From Coriobacteriaceae bacterium (GTDB taxonomy: Bacteria > Actinomycetota > Coriobacteriia > Coriobacteriales > Coriobacteriaceae): a DNA stretch of 64,000 nucleotides. The translations under genes were made by a program, and so were the position numbers. The notes beneath the pieces are model-generated. The model was given only the letters and a program-made list of their open reading frames with translations, was not told the DNA's origin and searched no databases. The number at the start of each line of letters is the position of its first letter. Positions within the stretch are counted from its first letter, which is position 1. Shown piece after piece: positions 17,138-26,083 of this stretch. The stretch covers positions 1,178,001 through 1,242,000 of the forward strand of contig CP107217.1 of NCBI GenBank assembly GCA_025757745.1. Reading direction: 5' to 3'.

Positions 17138-17158
17138 CAGTCCCTATTTCACCGCAAC
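17138..17158. repeat. 65-bp palindrome family, right part split by the insertion sequence
   Basis: The right arm CAGTCCCTATTTCACCGCAA is the complement of the left arm at 15792-15813 with one mismatch and equals the right arm of the copy at 33301-33365. Confidence 0.85.
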
Positions 17159-17172
17159 TTAGGGTTGAGGTT

Positions 17173-18387
17173 CTACTGGTAGCGCAGGCACTCCACGGGG
17201 TCGAGTTTCGCGGCGCGGCGGGCGGGGTAGAAGCCAAAGATCACGCCGATGCCGACCGATACGGCAAACGCGAGCAGCACAGTTGTAATGGAGAAGCTCG
17301 GCGTAATCGTCCCGGTGGCTCCGAACTCGCTCATAATGCCCGAGTTGGCGGCAAAGAACGTGAGCCCCCAGGCCAGCAGATAGCCAATCACGACACCTAA
17401 AATGCCGCCGGTGATGCACAGCGCCGAGGATTCGGCCAAAAACTGGGCGGTGATGTCACGTCGGCTTGCGCCCAGAGCGCGGCGAATGCCAATTTCGCGG
17501 ATGCGCTCGGTCACGTTGGTGAGCATCATGTTCATGATGCCGATACCGCCCACAAGCAGCGATATGCCGGCAACCGCGCCCATGATGAGCGAGAAGGCGC
17601 CCATAAAGGAGTTGAGGGCATCGATAGCGCTCTTCATGGAGCTTGCCGACACGCTTTCATAATCGTCGTCCTCCGAGATACCCTTCATGCTGCGAACTTT
17701 GGATTCGATCGTCTTGCAGAGCTCGTCCATATCGGTGCCCTCGGCGGCGAGTGCCGTCACGCTGGGAAACGACGGATTGTCATCGCCGTAGAGCTCGGAG
17801 ATCGTTGCTCGTGGCATGTACAGGCTCAGCGAACCCATGGAGTCGTTGCCGCCGTCGATGACGCCAATGATCTGTACGTCTCCGCTCGAAACCTTGATGG
17901 TCTTGCCAATCGCGTCCTGTTCGTTGCCGTACAGTTGATCGGCGCCGCCGCGGCCAATGAGCGCCACGTGCGCGCCGGATTTGGACTCGATGTCGCTATA
18001 GGTGCGACCGGCGACGATCTTGCTGGCGCCCACGGCGTCGAGCATGTCGCTATCGACGCCCTGTGCCATGACGGTATAGCTCTTATCTCCAACTCTGTAC
18101 TCGGAATAGGCGCTGTCGACGATGCCGATCTGCTCAATTTGCGGCACCATTTTTCGTAGCTTTTCAACATCCGAATCGGTGAGCTCTTGGGACGAGTAGA
18201 TCTGCACCATGCGGGCCGCGTTGAGGCCCAAGCTGTTGACCAGGCTGTTTTGGATGCCGCCGATGAGCGAGGTCATGGCTATGACCGAGGCGATGCCAAT
18301 GACGATACCTAGGATAGTGAGCAGGCTACGTCCCTTGTTGGCCTCGAGCGAGTGCAGGGCTTCTTGGACAAGATCGCGGGTGCTCAT
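17173..18387 (-). CDS. ABC transporter permease, MacB/FtsX type
   Basis: The 404-residue protein has one N-terminal membrane helix (SLLTILGIVIGIASVIAM), a large extracellular domain of about 230 residues, and three C-terminal helices (GAVAGISLLVGGIGIMNMML, ILGVVIGYLLAWGLTFF, LLAFAVSVGIGVIFGFYPA). The ending YPARRAAKLDPVECLRYQ is the MacB-family signature. Such permeases export peptides, lipids or drugs by a mechanotransmission cycle. Its start overlaps the stop of the ATPase gene by four bases, so it is the last gene of a three-gene operon with the adaptor and ATPase. The substrate is unknown. Confidence 0.93.
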   Translation of the reverse strand: MSTRDLVQEALHSLEANKGRSLLTILGIVIGIASVIAMTSLIGGIQNSLVNSLGLNAARMVQIYSSQELTDSDVEKLRKMVPQIEQIGIVDSAYSEYRVGDKSYTVMAQGVDSDMLDAVGASKIVAGRTYSDIESKSGAHVALIGRGGADQLYGNEQDAIGKTIKVSSGDVQIIGVIDGGNDSMGSLSLYMPRATISELYGDDNPSFPSVTALAAEGTDMDELCKTIESKVRSMKGISEDDDYESVSASSMKSAIDALNSFMGAFSLIMGAVAGISLLVGGIGIMNMMLTNVTERIREIGIRRALGASRRDITAQFLAESSALCITGGILGVVIGYLLAWGLTFFAANSGIMSEFGATGTITPSFSITTVLLAFAVSVGIGVIFGFYPARRAAKLDPVECLRYQ

Positions 18388-19157
18388 GCCTTCGCTCCTT
18401 TCGACGGTGTAGAAGGTACATCAATCGCGGGTAGGTTGCTGATGGCGCCGCGTAGCGTATTCGGCGCATGCGCGATATATGCGCCGTCATGGATTCGCCC
18501 GTCGCGAATGGTCACGGCACGGTCGGCCTCGGCGGCAATGCCCGGGTCGTGCGTGATGAGTACGATGGTCTTGCCGCGCTCCTGGAGCTTGTGGAAGGTT
18601 TCCATGACGAGCGCCCCGGTTGCCGAGTCCAGGTTTCCCGTGGGCTCGTCGGCCAGGATGATGGGCGGATCGTTGACGAGGGCGCGCGCGATGGCGACGC
18701 GCTGCATCTGTCCACCCGAGAGTTCCGATATGCGGTGGTCCCAATGGTCGACCGGTAGCGTGACGGCTTGCAGTGCGTGCACGGCGCGCATCTCGCGCTG
18801 GTTGCGCGGCACATTGGTGTAGGACAGCGGCAGCATGACGTTTTCGATAACCGACAGACGCGGCAGCAGGTTGAAACTCTGAAAGACAAAGCCGATGCTC
18901 AGCGCACGCACCTCGGTGAGCTCATCATCGTCGAGTTCGGCGACATTGAGGCCCTGCAGGTAATAGTCGCCCGCCGTCGGTTTGTCCAAGCAACCCAGGA
19001 TGTTCATGAGCGTCGACTTGCCCGAGCCCGAGGGGCCGGTGATGGCGACGAACTCACCGGGGTCCACCGCCAGGCTCACATTGTGCAGGATGTGAGCGCA
19101 ACCGGCCTCGCTCTCAAAGATGCGGTGCACGTTGCGGATGTCGATGACGGGGCGCAT
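18384..19157 (-). CDS. ABC transporter ATP-binding protein, MacB/LolD type
   Basis: The 257-residue ATPase has Walker A GPSGSGKSTLMNILG, the Q-loop VFQSFNLLPRL, signature LSGGQMQRVAIARAL, Walker B ILADEPTGNLD and the switch His in VLITHD. It drives the MacB-like permease encoded next. Its ATG shares one base with the adaptor stop, and its stop overlaps the permease start, a compact adaptor-ATPase-permease operon. Confidence 0.95.
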   Translation of the reverse strand: MRPVIDIRNVHRIFESEAGCAHILHNVSLAVDPGEFVAITGPSGSGKSTLMNILGCLDKPTAGDYYLQGLNVAELDDDELTEVRALSIGFVFQSFNLLPRLSVIENVMLPLSYTNVPRNQREMRAVHALQAVTLPVDHWDHRISELSGGQMQRVAIARALVNDPPIILADEPTGNLDSATGALVMETFHKLQERGKTIVLITHDPGIAAEADRAVTIRDGRIHDGAYIAHAPNTLRGAISNLPAIDVPSTPSKGAKA

Positions 19158-20569
19158 TACATGCCCTCATCGGCAGGCATACTGTCGCCGCCGTCTGCCG
19201 TCATGCCCGCGCCGGTATCCACCACGATGGTGTCTCCATCGCGCAGCTTGGTAACCGGCACGTCGGGGTTGATCTCGTTGCCTTGCTCGTCGCGCTTGAC
19301 CTGCGTCTTGCCGACCACAGCTTCGTTGTCGTTTTGCGTCACGACAGTTACCTTCACGCGGCGCGTTTCCTTGCCTTCGTCATCGGTGGCCAGATTGACG
19401 TAATAGTGCTCGCCATCCTCGGTCATGAGCGCCATGGTGGGCACCATGACTACGTCGTCAAGCTGCTCGGTCACCACCGAGACCTCGGCAGTCATACCGG
19501 GCTTAAGGCGGCTGTCGGGTGCTTCGATGAGGATGTCGACGTTAAAGGTTACGCTTCCGCCACCACCGTTGGCTGCGTCGGAGTTTGCAACCGATGCGAT
19601 AGCCGTGACGGTGCCCTGGCTCACGATATCGGGAAACGCGGGATAGGTAACGTTGGCGCTCTGGCCCACGGCGATCTTGGCGATGTCCTTTTCGCCCACC
19701 TGAACCGTCACCTTCATCTTAGAGAGGTCGGCGATTTGCATGCACTGCTTGCCGCCGCTCGTGTCACCTTCGCCCATGACCATGCCTCCGGTCACCGTGG
19801 CGCCCACTTTGGCGTTGAGTTCGACGATGCTACCCGAGCTGGGGGCCTTTACGGTGCGTTCGGTCGCCTTGGCGTTTGCCTGGTCCAGGGTTGCCTGGGC
19901 CGAGGCGAGATTGCGCTGAGCGCTCGAGACGGCGCTGGCGTTGGCGGTTGCATCCGTCGGGGTGGTCACTCCGTCGGCATCCAGCGTCGGTGCTGCCTGT
20001 GCGGCAGCAAGTGTCGCCTGTGCGTTTTTCAGGTCTTCCTGGGCGGCCGCGACCGCGCGCTGCGCCTCGGCAACGGCATTATCGAGCTCATCGTTTTTAA
20101 TGGTCATGAGCACGTCGCCCTCGTTGACGCTCTGACCGGCTTGCACGTTGATCGATGCTACCGTGCCGTCAACAGAAGGGGAGACCACTGAGGCAGAAAT
20201 TGGCTTGAGCTGTCCTTTTGCCTCGACAGTCGTGGTAAAGGTGCCTTCCATGACCATGTCGGTAACAGGTTCACCTGCAGATTGCGGCTGCGAATTGAGG
20301 ACAACGCTCACAATAATGGCAATTAGGACAATGCCGCCCACGATGCCGGCAGCGATGCCGCGGCGGACGAGCTTTTTGCGGCGCCGCTCCGCGCGCTTGG
20401 CCTTGAGCTTTGCGTAAGCCTCATCGTCGGATATTCCGGCGTTACCTTGCTCGTCGTCGTTTTGCTGTGCCGTGGGGGCGCTTGTGATGAGCGGTAGAGT
20501 TTCAGTTGCGCCTTCCGGCACGCGCCCGGTATCGTCGGGACCCGGGGTGATGGTGGGGACATTCGACAT
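19157..20569 (-). CDS. Efflux periplasmic-adaptor-like (HlyD/MacA) subunit
   Basis: The 470-residue protein has a cytoplasmic N-terminus of about 75 residues, one membrane helix (AAGIVGGIVLIAIIVSVVL) and an extracellular part with a biotinyl-lipoyl-like half motif (VEAKGQLKPISASVVSPSVDGTV), a coiled-coil hairpin rich in Ala and Gln (AVAEAQRAVAAAQEDLKNAQ) and beta-barrel domains. Gram-positive relatives of MacA partner with MacB-type permeases without an outer-membrane channel. ATG 20569 has AAGGAGA upstream; the frame from 20719 adds 50 residues with no ribosome site. It leads the operon. Confidence 0.9.
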   Translation of the reverse strand: MSNVPTITPGPDDTGRVPEGATETLPLITSAPTAQQNDDEQGNAGISDDEAYAKLKAKRAERRRKKLVRRGIAAGIVGGIVLIAIIVSVVLNSQPQSAGEPVTDMVMEGTFTTTVEAKGQLKPISASVVSPSVDGTVASINVQAGQSVNEGDVLMTIKNDELDNAVAEAQRAVAAAQEDLKNAQATLAAAQAAPTLDADGVTTPTDATANASAVSSAQRNLASAQATLDQANAKATERTVKAPSSGSIVELNAKVGATVTGGMVMGEGDTSGGKQCMQIADLSKMKVTVQVGEKDIAKIAVGQSANVTYPAFPDIVSQGTVTAIASVANSDAANGGGGSVTFNVDILIEAPDSRLKPGMTAEVSVVTEQLDDVVMVPTMALMTEDGEHYYVNLATDDEGKETRRVKVTVVTQNDNEAVVGKTQVKRDEQGNEINPDVPVTKLRDGDTIVVDTGAGMTADGGDSMPADEGM

Positions 20570-20697
20570 AGCGTCTCCTTTATAGAACTTACCGCGATAA
20601 GTATATGCGCCCACCGGTTGGGGCGGGCGCACAGGCGCGATTCTTTCAGCATCGAAAGGTAGGTGACGCTGAGCTTTGTTGTGACACGCGTGATGTG

Positions 20698-22434
20698 CTA
20701 GGAATGCACGACCACGCACAGACCGACTTTGATGCAGTCGTGGAGCGCCTTGGCATCGGCCAGGCGCAGATTGATGCAGCCGTGGCTACCGCACCATTTG
20801 TACGATTCGGCACTATCGAAACTCGAATCGTTTTGCCAGGTAGCGTCGTGGAAGCCAACCATGTTGCCCTCAAACGGCATCCAGTAGCTCACCGGGCTCT
20901 CGTATTTGGGCTTACCGGTCTTGGGGTCCTTGGCGCCGATAAGCTTGGTGGCGCCGTCGTTGCTGTTGATCTGCCACACGCCCTCGGGGGTGGCGTCTTC
21001 GCCCGGTTTGCCGGAAATAAAGTTGGCCTCCCAAACGATATTGCCGCTCTCGTCGTAGTAGCGCGCGTGCTGCTCGGACAGGTCGACGTCGATATACGCC
21101 TTCCAATCGGGCTCGCCCTTGGCGGTAAAGGTGTCGGCCTTCTGGGAGTAATTGATCTCAATCTCGCCGGTCTGCTTGTTGTTTATAGCATCCTCGACCT
21201 GCTTGGCAAGCGTGCTGCTATCGATAGACCAACCAAAGTCACCGCCTTCGACGGCACATTGCTTGCCATCGGCGCGCGTCCACCAACGAGTGGAGCCCAC
21301 GGTGTTAAAGCCATTGGCGAGGTCTGCTGCCCAGTTGCTGATCTGGGAGGTGTCAAGTGTGGGGTTCGCGGGGTCGGCAAAACTGATCCACTGCAGCACC
21401 GAGCTGCCGTCGACCTTGCCGGCATCGTTGCCGTTGAGCTTAAGGGTCACGTTAACGCCCAGGAAGTTGTTGGCGGCATCGCATGCGGCCTGGATCTGGT
21501 CGTTGGTGAGTGTGCCGTTGAGCGGCTCGTAGGCATCGTTTCCGAGCTTCGTAAGATCGACGGTCTCGGACAGCGACGCGAGCTCGATCTCCGCATACTT
21601 AATGACATGCTCGCGGTTGAGCTTTTCGTTGGAGCGGGCCTTCTCGATCGTGAACTTGCCCGCCTTCTCGTCGTAGGAGCTCGATGCCTCAAAGGTACCC
21701 GTGCGGCCCTCGTTGAATGCGTCGATGGCGGCACCCAGATCCTCCTCGAACTGCTTTTGGTCAAAGGCGTCCGAGAGCATGGACAGGTCGACGTCCTGTT
21801 CCAGGTCGATGGTACCGTTTTTGGTCGCGCTAACGTTCTTGCCGCCGAGCGAGGCAATCAGGCGCGAAGGCCACAGCAGCGGCTCGTTGCTGCCGATAAT
21901 CTCGTGGGCAGCTGCCTCGCCGTCGACGATGGGCTCGTCGGATTCGGGCTGATAGGTCCAGCTAAAGTCTTCACCCGAAACGGTGAGCTTGTAGTGCTTC
22001 CACGCTGAGTTGACCTTGGTAGCGGCGGATGAGGCGTTGGAAAACGAGATATCGACGCCGGCGATGGTGGTGTTGGGGTAGGCAATCTGCGAAAACGCCA
22101 CGACGCCCACGATATAGACGATAGCGACAAGGCCGAGGACGACGAAGAACGCCGTCTTGCCGCCCGTCTTATTGCCCTTTGCGGATCGGTTGTCGGCGGG
22201 GCCGCGGTTGTTAGAAACTCGAGTGTGCGAAGGGCCCTGGTTGTGACCGGCGCCATGTGCGGAACGCTGCTGACGCTGCTGATGCTGGCCCTGATTGGGG
22301 CGCGGGGAGGTATTTGCCGCGCCGTGCTGTTGACCATGGGCTGGCGCAATGGGACGGGGCGATTGGATGCCTCCGGGCTGCCTGCTGGGCTGTTGCGGAT
22401 CGGGGATCAGTTGGCTGCGGTCGAGTTGCGACAT
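20698..22434 (-). CDS. L,D-transpeptidase (YkuD) with peptidoglycan-binding domains
   Basis: The 578-residue protein has a Gln/Pro/His-rich cytoplasmic N-terminus (about 90 residues), one membrane helix (FFVVLGLVAIVYIVGVVAF), two PG_binding_4-like regions and a C-terminal YkuD catalytic domain. The active site is CGSHGCINLRLADAKALHD, with the nucleophilic Cys after SHG. Enzymes of this type make 3-3 cross-links in peptidoglycan or link proteins to it, and act outside the membrane. The start has GAAGGA about ten bases upstream. It is separate from the efflux operon, with 128 bases between them. Confidence 0.93.
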   Translation of the reverse strand: MSQLDRSQLIPDPQQPSRQPGGIQSPRPIAPAHGQQHGAANTSPRPNQGQHQQRQQRSAHGAGHNQGPSHTRVSNNRGPADNRSAKGNKTGGKTAFFVVLGLVAIVYIVGVVAFSQIAYPNTTIAGVDISFSNASSAATKVNSAWKHYKLTVSGEDFSWTYQPESDEPIVDGEAAAHEIIGSNEPLLWPSRLIASLGGKNVSATKNGTIDLEQDVDLSMLSDAFDQKQFEEDLGAAIDAFNEGRTGTFEASSSYDEKAGKFTIEKARSNEKLNREHVIKYAEIELASLSETVDLTKLGNDAYEPLNGTLTNDQIQAACDAANNFLGVNVTLKLNGNDAGKVDGSSVLQWISFADPANPTLDTSQISNWAADLANGFNTVGSTRWWTRADGKQCAVEGGDFGWSIDSSTLAKQVEDAINNKQTGEIEINYSQKADTFTAKGEPDWKAYIDVDLSEQHARYYDESGNIVWEANFISGKPGEDATPEGVWQINSNDGATKLIGAKDPKTGKPKYESPVSYWMPFEGNMVGFHDATWQNDSSFDSAESYKWCGSHGCINLRLADAKALHDCIKVGLCVVVHS

Positions 22435-22541
22435 CGTGTATATTTCCTTCGAGTTTCGCTTTACGGCTCATCGTGTTTTAACTGGGCTTGAATTATAGCG
22501 ATTACGCAATTGCTTGTGTTACGAAAACAGTGGCGATAAAG

Positions 22542-22569
22542 GATAGGTGGGACATATGTCCCACCTATC
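22542..22569. repeat. Perfect 28-bp palindrome, probable terminator or repeat
   Basis: GATAGGTGGGACAT is followed directly by its own complement. On the minus strand it is 15 bases after the serine dehydratase stop and is followed by CTTTATC, a weak T tract, so it may terminate sdaA. The TGGGACATATGTCCCA centre also looks like a REP-type repeat. Confidence 0.6.
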
Positions 22570-22584
22570 GTTCGCTTTTGCTCA

Positions 22585-24192
22585 CTATCCGCATATTCCG
22601 CATTTTGCGCACGCCGAGAGTGCTGCCGGAGCCTGCGCGATGCCGCCCTTGGCCGTCTCGCGCAACGTGGCGGGCAGGGCGTGGCCCACCGAGAGCATCA
22701 CGTGCGCCATCTGGTCAAACGGCACCAGGCTCTTGATGCCGGCGAGGGCGAGCTGCGCCGAGCTGAAGGCCGCGGCCACGCCGATGGCGTTGCGGTTTTG
22801 GCAGGGCACCTCGACAAGGCCGCCGACGGGGTCGCAAACGAGGCCCAACAGGTTGCTCAGTGCAATGGAGCTGGCGTCGAGCGCTTGCTCGGGCGTGCCG
22901 CCCATCATCTGGACCAGCGCGGCGGCGGCCATGGCGGCAGCGCTTCCAACCTCGGCCTGACATCCGCCCTCGGCGCCGGCGACGCAGGCGCTCGTGGTGA
23001 GGTTGAGGCCGATGGCGGCGGCGCAGTAGAGGGCATTCATGACCTGTTCCTCGTCGAGCTGGAGGTGATCGGCGAGCGCCAGCACGCAGCCGGGGACGAC
23101 GCCCGCGGAGCCGGCCGTGGGGGCGGCAACGATCACGCCCATGGTGGCGGAGCGCTCAAGCACGGCCATCGCGCGGGCCACGGCATCGGTCTGAACGGGG
23201 CCCATCAGGCTTGCGCTCAAATCGTTGCGGCAGGTGGCATCGACGAGCTTGGCCTCTCCGCCGATAAGCCCGCCGAGCGATCGCTGCGGATTGGCGATGG
23301 GGGCCGTGGTCTCCTCGCGCATGACGTCGAGCACGCGGCGCATGGCTGCGATAGCATGGGCCTCGCCGGTCAGACGCGCCTCGCGCACGGCCATGACGGC
23401 GCCGATATTCAAACCGAGTTCGGCGCACGCATCGAGCATCTGCTCGCCGTCGTCGAAGATTTCCTTGGCCGAGACGCCGGGGGAGAGCGACGAGGCCGAG
23501 CCCGGGAGCTCGATAAACGTGGCGTAATCGACATTGTCGAGCTTGCGCAGCATGGGGACGACGGTGTCGTCGGGAGCGCCGTCGGTCTCAAAGACGGAAT
23601 AGGCCTGGCCGCCCACCTCGGTGCGATAGGTGCGGCAGAAGGCGATGTTCACGTGTGCGTAGGCGAGCAGGTTCGTGAGCGCTGCGAGCACGCCGGGAAC
23701 GTCCTGGTGCGCCACGAAGAGCGTGGAATACATGCCCGAGATGTCGACGCCGACGCCGTTGATGCGGCTGATGCGCATCTTGCCGCCGCCGAGGCTCTCG
23801 CCGCGGACCTGTGCCGTGGCGCCCGTGTCGTCGACCATCTCGATGTCGACGGTGTTGGGGTGGATGGAGGCGTCGTCGCCCTTGATGTCAAAGTGATAGT
23901 CGAGACCCTGCTCGCGTGCGAGGTTAAAGGCCTGCTTGATGTTCTCGTCGTCGGTATCGAGGCCCAAGATACCCGCGACGAGCGCGCGGTCGGTGCCGTG
24001 GCCGCGGTAGGTATGGGCAAAGGAGTTCCACAGGCCAAAGGTGACCTTGGTGATGCGGCCTTCCAGCAGGCTGGCGGCAACCTGGGCGCAGCGCAGGGCG
24101 CCGGCGGTGTGCGACGAGCTGGGGCCGACCATGACGGGGCCCAAGATCTCGAATGCCGAGGTCGTAGCTAGTGTTTGCGGCTTGCCTGCCAT
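22585..24192 (-). CDS. sdaA: L-serine dehydratase, single-chain iron-sulfur type
   Basis: The 535-residue enzyme deaminates L-serine to pyruvate and ammonia. The N-terminal half is the beta-like domain (VGPSSSHTAGALRCAQVA, then an ACT-like region with TRLYAHVNIAFC-type sequence), and the C-terminal half is the alpha-like catalytic domain with cysteines for a 4Fe-4S cluster in CVAGAEGGCQAEVG and CDPVGGLVEVPCQNRN. A one-chain form is common in actinobacteria and proteobacteria, while many Firmicutes use two subunits. ATG 24192 has GAAGGAG upstream. Its leader holds the structured element at 24248-24368. Confidence 0.93.
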   Translation of the reverse strand: MAGKPQTLATTSAFEILGPVMVGPSSSHTAGALRCAQVAASLLEGRITKVTFGLWNSFAHTYRGHGTDRALVAGILGLDTDDENIKQAFNLAREQGLDYHFDIKGDDASIHPNTVDIEMVDDTGATAQVRGESLGGGKMRISRINGVGVDISGMYSTLFVAHQDVPGVLAALTNLLAYAHVNIAFCRTYRTEVGGQAYSVFETDGAPDDTVVPMLRKLDNVDYATFIELPGSASSLSPGVSAKEIFDDGEQMLDACAELGLNIGAVMAVREARLTGEAHAIAAMRRVLDVMREETTAPIANPQRSLGGLIGGEAKLVDATCRNDLSASLMGPVQTDAVARAMAVLERSATMGVIVAAPTAGSAGVVPGCVLALADHLQLDEEQVMNALYCAAAIGLNLTTSACVAGAEGGCQAEVGSAAAMAAAALVQMMGGTPEQALDASSIALSNLLGLVCDPVGGLVEVPCQNRNAIGVAAAFSSAQLALAGIKSLVPFDQMAHVMLSVGHALPATLRETAKGGIAQAPAALSACAKCGICG

Positions 24193-24247
24193 GGCTGCTC
24201 CTTCTTTATCTCGTCGTCCCGAGGGGCGGGGCATACTCTGTCCCGCC

Positions 24248-24368
24248 GTTCCGAGGGCTTTGGTATTTGGTCGCCTGCTCGGACAGTCCTGCTCGCACGG
24301 AGGCCACATTAAGTGGCCTCCGGCTCGTGCGGAACTCGCGATCGACCAAATACCAAAGCCCTCGGAAC
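24248..24368 (-). repeat. Structured element with conserved core and unique outer stem, copy B
   Basis: The arms 24248-24273 and 24343-24368 are perfect 26-bp complements. Read on the minus strand, the inside repeats the core of copy A (7129-7257): TCGCGAGTTCCGCACG, a hairpin with CACTTAATGTG at its tip, then CAGGACTGT and GAGCAG. The hairpin stem has GGC/GCC where copy A has AAG/CTT, a change on both sides that keeps pairing. It lies 56 bases before the sdaA start on the coding strand, as copy A lies before ptsH. Confidence 0.78.
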
Positions 24369-24463
24369 TTAGGATACATGGTTGGAGTCGCTCTGCTGCA
24401 AAATTTATCGGTCTGTGACCTATTCCATGTCCCAGGTCGGCTCATCTTCACCACCGTTTAAAT

Positions 24464-24499
24464 AAAAAAGAAGTACCGGTTGGAGCCGGTACTTCTTTT
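24464..24499 (-). terminator. Terminator after metK
   Basis: GAAGTACCGG pairs with CCGGTACTTC around a short loop, with A and T tracts on the two sides, so it works on the minus strand after metK. Confidence 0.9.
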
Positions 24500-24536
24500 G
24501 GTGCGTTTTTATTTGGCTGTGGCTTTTCTTGTTAGC

Positions 24537-25817
<1,281 letters not shown>

Positions 25818-25920
25818 GATTGTCCTTTCAAAAACGCGTCCCGGCGACCGTTACCATTCCGCCGGGCTCTGTATGCAAGGGGACATCATAGCGCGTAAAT
25901 CCAACATTCACACCCTTTCC

Positions 25921-26008
25921 GCACCTACTCATTGGGGACAGACTTAAATGAGTAGGTCGGTGCTCATTGGGTGGTCATTTAAGTCTGTCCCCAATGACTG
26001 GGTCGGTG
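25921..26008. repeat. REP-like palindrome (ATTGGGGACAGACTTAAATG) before gltX
   Basis: The arms 25930-25951 and 25975-25996 are perfect complements of 22 bp, and GCACC/GGTGC near 25921 and 26008 extend the symmetry. The segment between metK and gltX has no gene. GGGGACAG-centred palindromes are typical of REP sequences moved by Y1-type (RAYT) transposases, but no such transposase is in the window. Confidence 0.75.
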
Positions 26009-26083
26009 CCCTTTGTGCGGAGGTTGCTTTGTTGCTTTATACTGGTGCGGTTAGACATCCATCCTGCAATCGAGGAGATTTCC

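Noticed and set aside
25818..25930. Possible SAM riboswitch before metK
   Set aside because: Only one GC-rich hairpin (25840-25866) is seen, and the conserved cores of known SAM riboswitch classes were not recognized.
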